The translations under genes and the position numbers were made by a program. A DNA stretch of 6,897 nt. It comes from an uncultured Kiloniellales bacterium. GTDB lineage: Bacteria > Pseudomonadota > Alphaproteobacteria > Kiloniellales > JAKSDN01. A model generated the notes under the pieces. That model ran no database searches. It was not told the DNA's origin and saw only the letters and a program-made list of their open reading frames with translations. Shown in pieces: positions 1 to 5,917 of the stretch. The first letter of the stretch is position 1, and each line of letters starts with the position of its first letter. The DNA is taken from assembly GCA_937974415.1 (NCBI GenBank), contig CALJXB010000018.1, forward strand, positions 1 through 6,897, given 5' to 3'.

Positions 1-89
1 AGTGCCCTGGCCTTTCGCGACTTGACGGGAATTTCGTTGCCAAGCGCGTCGGCGACACGAAACGTCCCAAATATGCTGAGCCTCAACAC
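1..89 (-). CDS. N-terminal fragment of a BTAD/SARP-like transcriptional regulator (cut by left edge)
   Basis: Reading leftward from a GTG at 89, an open frame runs off the window edge after 29 codons. It begins V-LRLSIFGTFRVADA and continues to PVKSRKARA. The pattern LRL-x3-G-x-F, a short loop, then a basic (T/S)RKARAL stretch is typical of the N-terminal winged-helix domain of SARP/BTAD-type activators and related large ATPase or cyclase regulators, which bind DNA through it. GTG 89 is chosen because GGGA lies six bases upstream and because homologues usually start directly before LRL. An in-frame GTG at 104 is possible, and a stop at 111-113 closes the frame upstream. The hydrolase gene ends at 229 on the same strand. 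The rest of the protein is outside the window, so the exact family is open. Confidence 0.5.
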   Translation of the reverse strand, partial: MLRLSIFGTFRVADALGNEIPVKSRKARA

Positions 90-190
90 GGTCGATCCCG
101 TCACTGATTGCTAGCCAAGGGACAATTGTTACCGGGAAACCGAGACCGTGCCCAGGGCGCTCGAGGCCTGCCGTGCTCCGGACCGTTCTG

Positions 191-218
191 CTCGCCCTCC
201 TTGCCTGGCCGGGACCGG
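191..218. repeat. Dispersed 28-bp repeat, copy 1
   Basis: This stretch matches 4601-4628 at 27 of 28 positions in the same orientation. The shared core includes TTGCCTGGCCGGGACCGG, and the single difference is C versus G at the seventh base. Similarity continues weakly outward: a TTCT motif lies just before, and TCGCG just after with a two-base offset. It sits between the hydrolase stop and the regulator start. GC-rich dyad pieces (CCGG-GA-CCGG) suggest a foldable noncoding element, but no function can be read from it. Confidence 0.6.
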
Positions 219-228
219 CATCGCGTTT

Positions 229-1164
229 TCAGTCGGGTACTGCACCCGTTGCATCAACGATTGCCCGGCCGACTGGGGTCAGCGAGCCATCCGACGCAGT
301 TGCGTGGGTATTGAGATGCCAACGACCGTCGCTGTCGAAGGCGGCAAACCAGGCGTGACGTTCGACGAAGTCGAGATTGTCAAGCATCGCGGCCCCGGCA
401 CGGAAGAAGCAGGCCGTATCGTCGGGACTGTAGCGCGCGCGACCATCCTCCCAGGTGTCCGCATCGACCAGCGCCCATTCCGTGACCCAGACGGGCTTGT
501 CGTAGGCGCGATGAACCCGCTCCAGGTATCTTCGGAATGCCGCAACGTCGTGGCTCGTAGCGTAGTAGTGAACGGCAATAAAGTCGACACGCAGGCCCGA
601 TGCGGAGACGGTGTCCATGAACTGTGGAAGCCAGCCCCCAGGGCCCACCGCCCCCCTCTGATGGGACGCGGGCGAGCCGAGCCGCTTACCCGTGGCAACC
701 AGCTGCGGCCAATGCGCCGCGGCGTCCTGAACGGTCATATCCGCCTGGTCCGCCCGGTCAGGCTCGTTGAATCCAAGCAGGACCGTCGCTTCCGACGCGG
801 ATACATCGGTCAGCGCCTTTGGGTTGTCTCGCAGTTGGGCGGCATCCCAAACCATCGGTACGAACTCGGATTGGGCGTTGTCCCCGTCGGACGTCAGCGG
901 TCGCAGCTTCCACGTATAGTACCAGGCGAGACCGAGCGCGCCGATACGATTTGCCGACCAGCCGGGCGGTCCTTGCTCCCAGGCACCGATGCCGATCTTT
1001 GCCGGCCAATCGATCCCCATTGCCGATGCATCGGGACAATCCTCAGATCCGGCAATGTCGCGGTGGTCTTGCCGACTATCCGCACAGCCGATCACTAGGG
1101 TCTGGGCGATACCGATGGTTACCGGCAGCAGGAACCGGCGTGCGATTTTCCAGAGAGCGGTCAT
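229..1164 (-). CDS. Lipoprotein glycoside hydrolase, GH128 / Asl1-like (putative beta-1,3-glucanase)
   Basis: The 311-residue protein starts with a basic n-region (KIARR), a hydrophobic core and the lipobox LVIGC with Cys27, so it is predicted to be a lipid-anchored envelope or surface protein. The rest reads as one glycosyl hydrolase catalytic domain of the Asl1-like/GH128 type, a TIM barrel acting on beta-1,3-glucan. Visible hallmarks are GIDWPAKIGIGAWEQ near 50-64, LLGFNEPDRAD at 129-139 with Glu134 as likely acid/base, VDFIAVHYYA at 193-202, and KPVWVTEWAL at 223-232 with Glu229 as likely nucleophile; WFAAFDSDGRW follows at 272-282. Both catalytic glutamates are present and the domain looks complete. 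The frame is open up to an ATG at 1299, but the signal peptide fixes the start at 1164, although only a weak TGAAG precedes it. Codons are GC-rich. The substrate is inferred from the family only; roles in glucan scavenging or attack on fungal or algal walls are possible. Confidence 0.85.
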   Translation of the reverse strand: MTALWKIARRFLLPVTIGIAQTLVIGCADSRQDHRDIAGSEDCPDASAMGIDWPAKIGIGAWEQGPPGWSANRIGALGLAWYYTWKLRPLTSDGDNAQSEFVPMVWDAAQLRDNPKALTDVSASEATVLLGFNEPDRADQADMTVQDAAAHWPQLVATGKRLGSPASHQRGAVGPGGWLPQFMDTVSASGLRVDFIAVHYYATSHDVAAFRRYLERVHRAYDKPVWVTEWALVDADTWEDGRARYSPDDTACFFRAGAAMLDNLDFVERHAWFAAFDSDGRWHLNTHATASDGSLTPVGRAIVDATGAVPD

Positions 1165-1780
1165 TGCTTCAGCATGGTTGTGAGTTGGGTTCGGTTTTCC
1201 GAGCTCCACTGAATGTTCGCGACTATATGATTCTGAAGGCTTCAAGTTGTCTACCCACCGCGGCCTGGATCTGCTGCCGATGTGGCGAATGCCTTCCATC
1301 CAACGGCTTCACAATGGCCGGAATCGGTTAGTCTCGCCCGTTCTCGACCATCTTCCGAGAAGTCCGAAAAGCACCCAAAAGCCGACGTTTCAGCGGTTTA
1401 AGTCTGCTTACCGCCCAGGAACGGTTGTTCGCGCCGCAAGACGCGAACGGCGAAAGATGACCCGAAGCCGTCATTCGTGGCGTTGGATTGAGGATCATCC
1501 AACGGCCTTGATAGACACCCGCTGAGACCGCGTTAGACACTCACCGAGGGCAGGTCCGCGTACTACGGGCCGATCAAAATATTCTTACAAGTTCGGGAGG
1601 ACCTTCTCCTGATTATTCACCCTCATGGACCTCATATAGGGGTATGAGCAGGCTTTGCTCTTCCGGCAGACCTTGCAGTTTGTCGCGGCCACCTGGGACG
1701 TTGGACTCTCATCTGAGGCGCCGCTTCACTCTCATGTGTGATGGCGAGGTTCTCAAGAGCAAAGCCAGGTCCAACACCCG
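1165..1780. other. 616-bp intergenic region, no convincing gene
   Basis: This gap lies between the hydrolase start and the stress-protein stop. Short frames on both strands lack recognisable domains, good ribosome sites or gene-like codon use. It contains two imperfect copies of a sequence around 1356-1385 and 1444-1473 (GAAA, then ACCC, then AAGCCG in each). This resembles degenerate noncoding repeat filler. An AT-rich patch lies near 1575-1590 (AAAATATTCTTACAA). A small perfect hairpin CTCATA-TAGGGG-TATGAG lies at 1631-1648, and the inverted-repeat element occupies 1651-1766. The hydrolase promoter must lie here, but I could not place it confidently. Confidence 0.55.
1651..1766. repeat. 116-bp segment bounded by perfect 12-bp inverted repeats
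   Basis: GGCTTTGCTCTT at 1651-1662 is the exact reverse complement of AAGAGCAAAGCC at 1755-1766. The 92 bp between them contain ACTCTCAT twice, at 1705-1712 and 1728-1735, and no gene. The right arm begins 15 bp beyond the stress-protein stop. In RNA from the stress-protein gene the arms could pair as a long-range stem and protect or end the transcript, but there is no T-tract. A short non-autonomous element is the alternative. I saw no flanking target duplication. Confidence 0.45.
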
Positions 1781-2317
1781 TCAATGCACCACGATGCAGG
1801 TGCAGGCGGCGGTGCGGCAAACTTCTTGGGAGACACTACCTATGATCGCCATATCGGATAGGCTCAGCCCGCGCATGCCCATGACGATGGTGTCGGCCCC
1901 TTCCGCCGCGGCGGCGGACACGATGGCGTGGGCGGGAGCGGAGTCGGCAAGCTCCAGCAGCTCGATGTCTAATCCCCGCTCGGCCGCTCGCGCGCTCGCC
2001 CGTTTCAGCACATGGGCGCCAATCATGCGAAGCACCAGTTCGGAGGCCGGTCGGAGGACGGCGTCCGGGTTGGTCATTATTTGTTCGACCGAGGGCGGAG
2101 CCACCGGCATTTCCTCCAAGCGTTTCAATTCTCTCACCACTTCCTGGCCGGCGACCGACACCTCAGGCAGGCGCAGCAGCTCTCCGGGTTCTTTGTTGCG
2201 CAGCAGGACGTGCAGCACCTTGATGGTCGCACCGTGCTGTAAGGCCAAATCCAGAGCCACCCCGAAGGCCTTTTCAGCCGCCTCGGATCCGTCGGTGGGC
2301 ACTAAGATGGACTGCAT
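1781..2317 (-). CDS. Universal stress protein, UspA family, ATP-binding type
   Basis: This is a 178-residue cytoplasmic protein with a single Usp domain. The N-terminal strand and loop SILVPTDGSEAAEKA (3-17) give the family's start, with the conserved Asp9. The C-terminal half carries the nucleotide-binding signature G-2x-G-9x-G-S: Gly147, Gly150, Gly160 and Ser161 within MGMRGLSLSDMAIIGSV. It therefore belongs to the ATP-binding MJ0577-like group rather than the non-binding UspA group. It is somewhat longer than the usual 140-160 residues because of a charged helical insert at about 40-110. The frame is open to 2404, but ATG 2317 is chosen because GAGGA lies five bases upstream and the domain starts at once. 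Such proteins support survival under starvation or oxygen limitation. The upstream FNR-like site fits that role. The gene is complete, with no partner in the same transcript. Confidence 0.93.
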   Translation of the reverse strand: MQSILVPTDGSEAAEKAFGVALDLALQHGATIKVLHVLLRNKEPGELLRLPEVSVAGQEVVRELKRLEEMPVAPPSVEQIMTNPDAVLRPASELVLRMIGAHVLKRASARAAERGLDIELLELADSAPAHAIVSAAAAEGADTIVMGMRGLSLSDMAIIGSVSQEVCRTAACTCIVVH

Positions 2318-2369
2318 CGACTTCCTCGTAATTCCATTTGTGCGCCCTTCCCTCGGGGCTACCGGCCTC

Positions 2370-2375
2370 AGAATG
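2370..2375 (-). promoter_or_regulatory. Possible -10 hexamer of the stress-protein promoter
   Basis: CATTCT on the minus strand matches TATAAT at three positions, including the conserved second A and last T. A start near 2363 would give a leader of about 45 nt. It is weak alone; its value is that the start it implies places the adjacent FNR-like dyad exactly at -41.5, as for activator-dependent promoters that tolerate poor core elements. Confidence 0.3.
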
Positions 2376-2397
2376 CAAGGGCCTGGTCGTCGGGGCT

Positions 2398-2411
2398 TTG
2401 ACATGTGTCAA
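2398..2411 (-). promoter_or_regulatory. FNR/Crp-superfamily-like operator upstream of the stress protein
   Basis: The plus strand reads TTGACATGTGTCAA, a perfect inverted repeat of TTGAC and GTCAA around four bases. FNR/Anr sites are TTGAT-N4-ATCAA, and related regulators of the DNR, NNR and FixK kinds accept TTGAC/GTCAA-like halves. Its centre lies 87 bp before the ATG and 41.5 bp before the start predicted from the -10. Flanking GGCT and AGCC add a little more symmetry. Activation of stress-protein genes by Anr-type regulators under low oxygen is known in pseudomonads; applying it here is inference. Confidence 0.5.
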
Positions 2412-2746
2412 GCCATGGACGCACTGGGACTCGGTTCGCGCGATCAAGGCCCTTGCCGAGGCGCAAGATCTGGGCGCGCTGGGGTTCGACGGTGTCCATC
2501 AGAAGGCGACGGGCCGGCCGTCGGAACCGGGAATGTCGGTTCCTGGCTAGTCCTCACCGTTCCGGCCGTGCAGCCGGCAGGACTGCTTTCGGACGGATCC
2601 CGGCGGTCCGGGCCGGGAACGTCTGTTCTCACACGGGAACGGCGGCCTTGGCCTCAGCAGCAGCCGTTGCGGCCGGGCAGCCTGATAGGCAGGAGGTGAC
2701 CCAAAAGCGAAATCTGTTCTCTCCTGCAACGTCGAAGAACACGATC
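2412..2746. other. 335-bp intergenic region, no clear gene
   Basis: The region lies between the TAXI gene stop and the stress-protein operator. A plus-strand frame ending at the TAG at 2548-2550 has codon use that looks protein-like (DSVRAIKALAEAQDLGALG at about 2429-2485). It matches no family I know and has no good start, so it may be a decayed gene end. GC-rich short stems occur: CCGGC-CGTGCA-GCCGG near 2562 and CCCGG-CGGT-CCGGG near 2599. GCCT-ATC-AGGC near 2681-2691 could lie in the TAXI 3' end. None is followed by a T-tract. Confidence 0.4.
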
Positions 2747-3718
2747 TCACATTATGCCGGCCTCTTGGAAGTACCTCAGCGCACCAGGATGCCAAGGAGC
2801 CGCATGATAGGGCGACAACATAAACTCCTTGTTGAGGTTAGCAAACACTGGCAACAGTGTTCTCATCTCTTCCAAGTTCTCAAAGACAGCCTTGACGACA
2901 TCGTAGACTACATCAGGCGGCGTCGCACTCGTCGCCACAACGGTTGCAGTTACACCAAAACTTGGCACCGGAGCCGTATTCGCCGCGTATCGGTCGGCAG
3001 GAATCAACGCTTTGACGAAGTGCTGATTGTCAGAAATTAGTTGATCGATTTCCGGTCCGGTCACCGGCACCAAAACTGAATCGCAGGATGCTGTCGCTTC
3101 GCGCACCGACAAATTGGGATGCGCCACCATGTAAACGGCAGCATCAATGTTACCCCGACAAATCTGATTAGCCTGTAGTGCAGAATTGATCTCAGTTGCA
3201 GATTCGAAATCCTCGAAAGTCCAACCAAAGGACTCCATCACAACTTCCATGGCCACTCGCTGGCCAGACCCGCGATTGCCAATATTGACACGCTTGCCCT
3301 CTAAATCTCTAATCGTAGTGATATCTGCGCGCGCGCCGGCAATGACGGTGAAGGCTTCCGGGACGACGGAGAATAAGGATCGTAATTCTTTATGAGGCCC
3401 TGCGGCCTCAAACACCGAGGCTCCGTGGTAGGCATGGTGCTGCAAATCAGATTGCACAACTGCTATCTCCAATGTGCCTTCGCGTAGCGCCCGCAGATTA
3501 TCTACCGACCCACCCTTTTTCACATTCCGGCAGCGTAAATCGTGATCTCTATGTCGCATCCTTAGGAAACGGCAAATTGATGCTCCGATCTGATTGTAGA
3601 CCCCGGCGGCGCCGCCAGTGCCGATGCTTAATCGGGTTTCGCCATATGCCGCAACGCTCATCATTGAGAAGCCGGCAAGCAAGGCGACCCAAAAAGCTGC
3701 CCGTAATCTCCACTTCAT
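2747..3718 (-). CDS. TAXI-family TRAP transporter periplasmic solute-binding protein
   Basis: The 323-residue protein has a Sec signal peptide (basic MKWRLR, hydrophobic stretch to about 22, likely cleavage after AAYG at 26). The mature protein would be a two-lobed periplasmic receptor that delivers a ligand to a TRAP permease. Family marks are present in order: SIGTGGAAGVYNQIG at 31-45, KGGSVDNLRALREG at 68-81, VVQSDLQHHAY at 88-98, VNIGNRGSGQR at 144-154, the region around VTGPEIDQLISDN at 219-231, and APWHPGALRYFQEAG at 307-321. Length is normal and no break is seen. ATG 3718 is preferred to the upstream frame start because it opens the signal peptide; an AGGG lies close upstream. No DctM-type 4TM/12TM permease gene is in the window, so it is an orphan here. 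TAXI ligands include glutamate and other carboxylates; the ligand cannot be told. Composition is lower in GC than neighbouring genes (26 of 60 bases at 3181-3240). Confidence 0.92.
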   Translation of the reverse strand: MKWRLRAAFWVALLAGFSMMSVAAYGETRLSIGTGGAAGVYNQIGASICRFLRMRHRDHDLRCRNVKKGGSVDNLRALREGTLEIAVVQSDLQHHAYHGASVFEAAGPHKELRSLFSVVPEAFTVIAGARADITTIRDLEGKRVNIGNRGSGQRVAMEVVMESFGWTFEDFESATEINSALQANQICRGNIDAAVYMVAHPNLSVREATASCDSVLVPVTGPEIDQLISDNQHFVKALIPADRYAANTAPVPSFGVTATVVATSATPPDVVYDVVKAVFENLEEMRTLLPVFANLNKEFMLSPYHAAPWHPGALRYFQEAGIM

Positions 3719-3751
3719 AGTGGCGCCCTTTTCACTCTGTCTGTTCGCTGC

Positions 3752-3760
3752 AAAATACCA
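3752..3760 (-). promoter_or_regulatory. Candidate extended -10 promoter of the TAXI gene
   Basis: The minus strand reads TGG-TATTTT, an extended -10 (TGn plus hexamer) at 3760-3752. It implies a transcript start near 3745 and a leader of about 27 nt before ATG 3718. No good -35 is seen at 16-18 bp, which extended -10 promoters tolerate. No FNR-like dyad was found nearby, unlike the two neighbouring genes. Confidence 0.35.
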
Positions 3761-3823
3761 CCAACGCAAGTCACAATTTTCCACGATCCAGGGCGTAGGT
3801 CGAGTGTGGTCTGCGAGGCTCTG

Positions 3824-3845
3824 AAAAAAGGGCACGACGGAGTCG
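3824..3845 (-). terminator. Weak candidate terminator between the CBS and TAXI genes
   Basis: On the minus strand a short stem CGAC-TCC-GTCG (3845-3835) is followed five bases later by six T (3829-3824). The stem is only four base pairs, so it would be inefficient alone. It lies 129 bp beyond the CBS stop and just upstream of the TAXI promoter, which is a sensible place to end the CBS transcript. Confidence 0.2.
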
Positions 3846-3950
3846 GCTTTTGGCTATCAGGCGAAGTTCAAAGGGGTGCATCAGAGCGGCTGCTTAGCCC
3901 CTGGAAGCGGACATGCCGATTGATGTCTCCGCCAGCCGACTCGGAAGCGC

Positions 3951-3966
3951 AAAACTCTGATCAGAG
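3951..3966 (-). terminator. Palindrome plus T-run just after the CBS gene
   Basis: The minus strand reads CTCTGATCAGAG (3966-3955), a perfect 12-bp palindrome, followed directly by TTTT (3954-3951), starting eight bases after the stop codon. As RNA it gives only a four-pair stem with a GATC loop, so termination would be weak. It could instead be a protein site. Confidence 0.25.
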
Positions 3967-3973
3967 ACGAAGT

Positions 3974-4390
3974 CTAGCGGTTGGCCGCATAATGCTTGAG
4001 AAAGTCGACATAGCTGATCATACCGACCAGCTTCCCGTCGTCCACAACCGGCATGGCACCGAACTTGTTGAGAGACAAAAGATCAGCCACCTCGTGAAGC
4101 GGCGTGTTCGATGAAACACATTGTGGATCGGGGGTCATGCAATCAACGACGCGGACTCCGTCAAGGACCGTTTCGCGTTTGAGGTCAGCTCCCTCCTTGA
4201 CAACCGGTGAGTTGACCGCCAGGCGCAGATCCCGGTCCGTGACAATGCCAACGAGCTTGTCGTTCGCGACGACCGGCAGATGCCGATAGCCTGCCCGGTT
4301 CATCTTGATCAGTACGTCGTGAAGATGGGTGTCCGGAGACACTACTTCGAGCTCGTGACTCATGAGATCCTTGACTTGCAACATTGCCAT
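3974..4390 (-). CDS. Tandem CBS-domain protein
   Basis: The 138-residue cytoplasmic protein consists almost wholly of two CBS domains (about 7-60 and 83-135), which together form a Bateman module that binds adenine nucleotides. Repeat one has VKDLMS, then RHLPVVANDKLVGIVTDRDLR at 36-56. Repeat two has VVDCMTPDPQCVSSNTPL at 81-98, then FGAMPVVDDGKLVGMISYVDFL at 110-131. No catalytic domain is attached, so it probably acts as a free-standing energy or redox-state sensor. ATG 4390 is preferred because GGGA lies six bases upstream; an in-frame GTG at 4408 and ATGs at 4396 and 4384 are alternatives and change only the first few residues. The FNR-like site upstream suggests induction at low oxygen together with the stress protein. 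The protein partner is unknown. Confidence 0.9.
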   Translation of the reverse strand: MAMLQVKDLMSHELEVVSPDTHLHDVLIKMNRAGYRHLPVVANDKLVGIVTDRDLRLAVNSPVVKEGADLKRETVLDGVRVVDCMTPDPQCVSSNTPLHEVADLLSLNKFGAMPVVDDGKLVGMISYVDFLKHYAANR

Positions 4391-4423
4391 GTCCATTCCC
4401 GCGGGCACTCTCCCTCTAGCCGC

Positions 4424-4429
4424 AGATTA
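4424..4429 (-). promoter_or_regulatory. Possible -10 hexamer of the CBS gene promoter
   Basis: The minus strand reads TAATCT, which keeps the three most conserved TATAAT bases (first T, second A, last T). It implies a start near 4417 and a leader of about 27 nt to ATG 4390. The start would lie 41.5 bp from the centre of the upstream dyad. Confidence 0.35.
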
Positions 4430-4451
4430 GTGATCGTGGATACGAGTATCC

Positions 4452-4465
4452 TTGATCCAGATCAG
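4452..4465 (-). promoter_or_regulatory. FNR-like operator upstream of the CBS gene
   Basis: On the minus strand the site reads CTGAT-CTGG-ATCAA, matching the FNR/Anr consensus TTGAT-N4-ATCAA at nine of ten positions. Its centre is 41.5 bp before the start predicted from the TAATCT hexamer, the class II activator distance. The efflux gene on the other strand starts 240 bp away, too far for this site to act directly on it in the same way. Confidence 0.55.
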
Positions 4466-4600
4466 GTGCTCGAATGTCCGAGTCTGGCTAAGCTTTGCCG
4501 ACCAAAGCGCTTTTCTCCGAAGTTCGCTTTGCACCTAACGACGGAAATCCGCGTTGGCTCCGTGCAGGCAGCACACCAAGCCTGAACCTGCGACTTTCTC

Positions 4601-4628
4601 CTCGCCGTCCTTGCCTGGCCGGGACCGG
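4601..4628. repeat. Dispersed 28-bp repeat, copy 2
   Basis: This copy matches 191-218 at 27 of 28 bases, same orientation. It lies in the divergent gap between the CBS and efflux genes, about 80 bp before the efflux start. The preceding 100 bp (from about 4520) are noncoding and may belong to a longer version of the element, since copy 1 shares only the last part. Confidence 0.6.
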
Positions 4629-4654
4629 TCGCGATAGGACAAGACCCAGGCCCC

Positions 4655-4684
4655 CGGCAATCCGCGGCAATCCACGGCAACCCA
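4655..4684. repeat. Three tandem 10-bp repeats before the efflux gene
   Basis: CGGCAATCCG, CGGCAATCCA and CGGCAACCCA follow one another without gaps and end 21 bp before the GTG start. The junction contains GGCAATCCACGG (4666-4677), which recurs exactly after the gene at 5949-5960. One helical turn per unit would place the copies on one face of the DNA, so a binding array is possible; simple slippage is the plainer reading. Confidence 0.7.
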
Positions 4685-4705
4685 TTGAAAGACCCGAGGT
4701 GATAC

Positions 4706-5914
4706 GTGAAGGACTTGGCGAAGTCCTGGTGGTTCCTGGTCGTCCTGGTGGGCGCGACCGCGCTCGGCCCCCTGGCGATCCAGATCTTCCTGCCGTCGCT
4801 GCCCGCCATTCAGGCCGATCTGCAGGTGTCGGGCTCCCTCGCCCAGCTGGTCTTCAGCCTGTCGGCGGGGGCCATCGCGGTCTCGATGCTGGTCTACGGG
4901 CCCGTCTCCGACCGTTTCGGCCGGCGCCCGACCCTGGTGGCCGGGCTCATCCTCTATCTGATCGGCAGCCTGGTGAGCACCTTCGCGCCCAACATCGCGG
5001 TCCTGATCCTTGGGCGGATGATCCAGGCCGTCGGCGGCGCGGCGCCCCTCACCCTCACCCGCACCATCATCCGCGACCTCTACGGGCGCGAGCGCTCCGC
5101 CAGCATGATCGCCTATATCACCATGGCCATGGTGATCGCGCCCATGCTGGCGCCGGCGATCGGCGGCTATCTGAACGACTGGATCGGCTGGCGGGCCAAT
5201 TTCGCCTTTTGCGGGCTGGTCGGGGTCCTGGTCACGGCGCTCGTCATTACCGGCTTGCCGGAAACCCACCATCAGCGGGTTGGCATCCCGGGCCTCGCCG
5301 GCATGTTCGCGACCTTCGGGCAACTGTTGCGCAATCCTGCGTTTTGCGGCTTCGCCCTGCAGAGCGCCTTTTGTCTGGCGTCGTTTTTTTCCTTCGCCGC
5401 CGCCGCACCCTATGTGGTCATCGTGGTCATGGAGCGCTCGGCCAGCGCCTACGGCCTCTTCTTCATCGTGATCTCGCTCGCCTTCATGCTGGGCAATTTC
5501 GTCGCCGGGCGCATCTCGGAGCGCGTCGGGGTCGAGCGCATGGTGGTGATCGGCAGCAGCCTGGCGGTGCTTGCAACGCTCTCCTGCCTCTTGGCCATAA
5601 CGCTCTTCGGCTGGGTGCCCTGGGCGCTCTTCGGGCCGTGCATCCTGCTTGCCATCGGCAACGGCTTCTCCGTGCCGAACGCCATGGCGGGCGCCATCAG
5701 CGTGGAGCCGCGCGCCGCCGGCGCCGCCTCGGGCCTTGCGGGGTTCCTGCAGATGCTGACCGCGGCCGTTTTCGCGCAGCTCTCGGGCATGTGGCAGAAC
5801 GGCACGCCCTTCCCGATGGTCGGCTTCATGATCGCCGCCTCGGCGCTCGCCCTCTTGTCGTTCCTGGTCGCCTTTCGCGGCACCGGGATCTGGTCCCGCT
5901 CCGCCGCCGAGTGA
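4706..5914 (+). CDS. MFS drug efflux transporter, Bcr/CflA subfamily
   Basis: The 402-residue inner-membrane protein has about twelve hydrophobic segments and matches the usual length of Bcr/CflA drug:H+ antiporters (bicyclomycin and chloramphenicol-type export). Visible marks are IQIFLPSLPAIQADL at 25-39 in the first helix and loop; motif A, GPVSDRFGRRPTL at 65-77, between helices 2 and 3; LILGRMIQAVGGA at 100-112, with Arg104 and Gln107 typical of helix 4; and antiporter motif C, APMLAPAIGGYLND at 145-158. GNGFSVPNAMAGAISVEP is at 318-335 in the second half. The start is GTG 4706 with GAGG six bases upstream (GAGGTGATAC-GTG). Codons are strongly GC-rich (45 of 60 bases at 5041-5100), which also produces long empty frames on both strands. 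The substrate cannot be told from sequence. The gene is framed by related short repeats. Confidence 0.92.
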   Translation: MKDLAKSWWFLVVLVGATALGPLAIQIFLPSLPAIQADLQVSGSLAQLVFSLSAGAIAVSMLVYGPVSDRFGRRPTLVAGLILYLIGSLVSTFAPNIAVLILGRMIQAVGGAAPLTLTRTIIRDLYGRERSASMIAYITMAMVIAPMLAPAIGGYLNDWIGWRANFAFCGLVGVLVTALVITGLPETHHQRVGIPGLAGMFATFGQLLRNPAFCGFALQSAFCLASFFSFAAAAPYVVIVVMERSASAYGLFFIVISLAFMLGNFVAGRISERVGVERMVVIGSSLAVLATLSCLLAITLFGWVPWALFGPCILLAIGNGFSVPNAMAGAISVEPRAAGAASGLAGFLQMLTAAVFAQLSGMWQNGTPFPMVGFMIAASALALLSFLVAFRGTGIWSRSAAE

Positions 5915-5917
5915 GCG

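Noticed and set aside
148..1098. 316-codon plus-strand frame opposite the hydrolase gene
   Set aside because: It is antisense to a protein with intact catalytic motifs and a lipobox. It shows no domain of its own.
1247..1540. Overlapping short frames on both strands in the 1165-1780 gap
   Set aside because: Basic, low-complexity translations without domains or good starts. The DNA itself holds imperfect repeats, which argues for noncoding repeat filler.
1644..2699. 351-codon plus-strand frame opposite the stress-protein gene
   Set aside because: Ser/Ala/Arg-rich antisense shadow of a clear Usp domain, running through noncoding DNA on both sides.
3955..3966. CTCTGATCAGAG considered as an FNR-type operator
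   Set aside because: The half-sites lack the TTGAT-N4-ATCAA spacing, and it lies just downstream of a stop codon, not in a promoter position.
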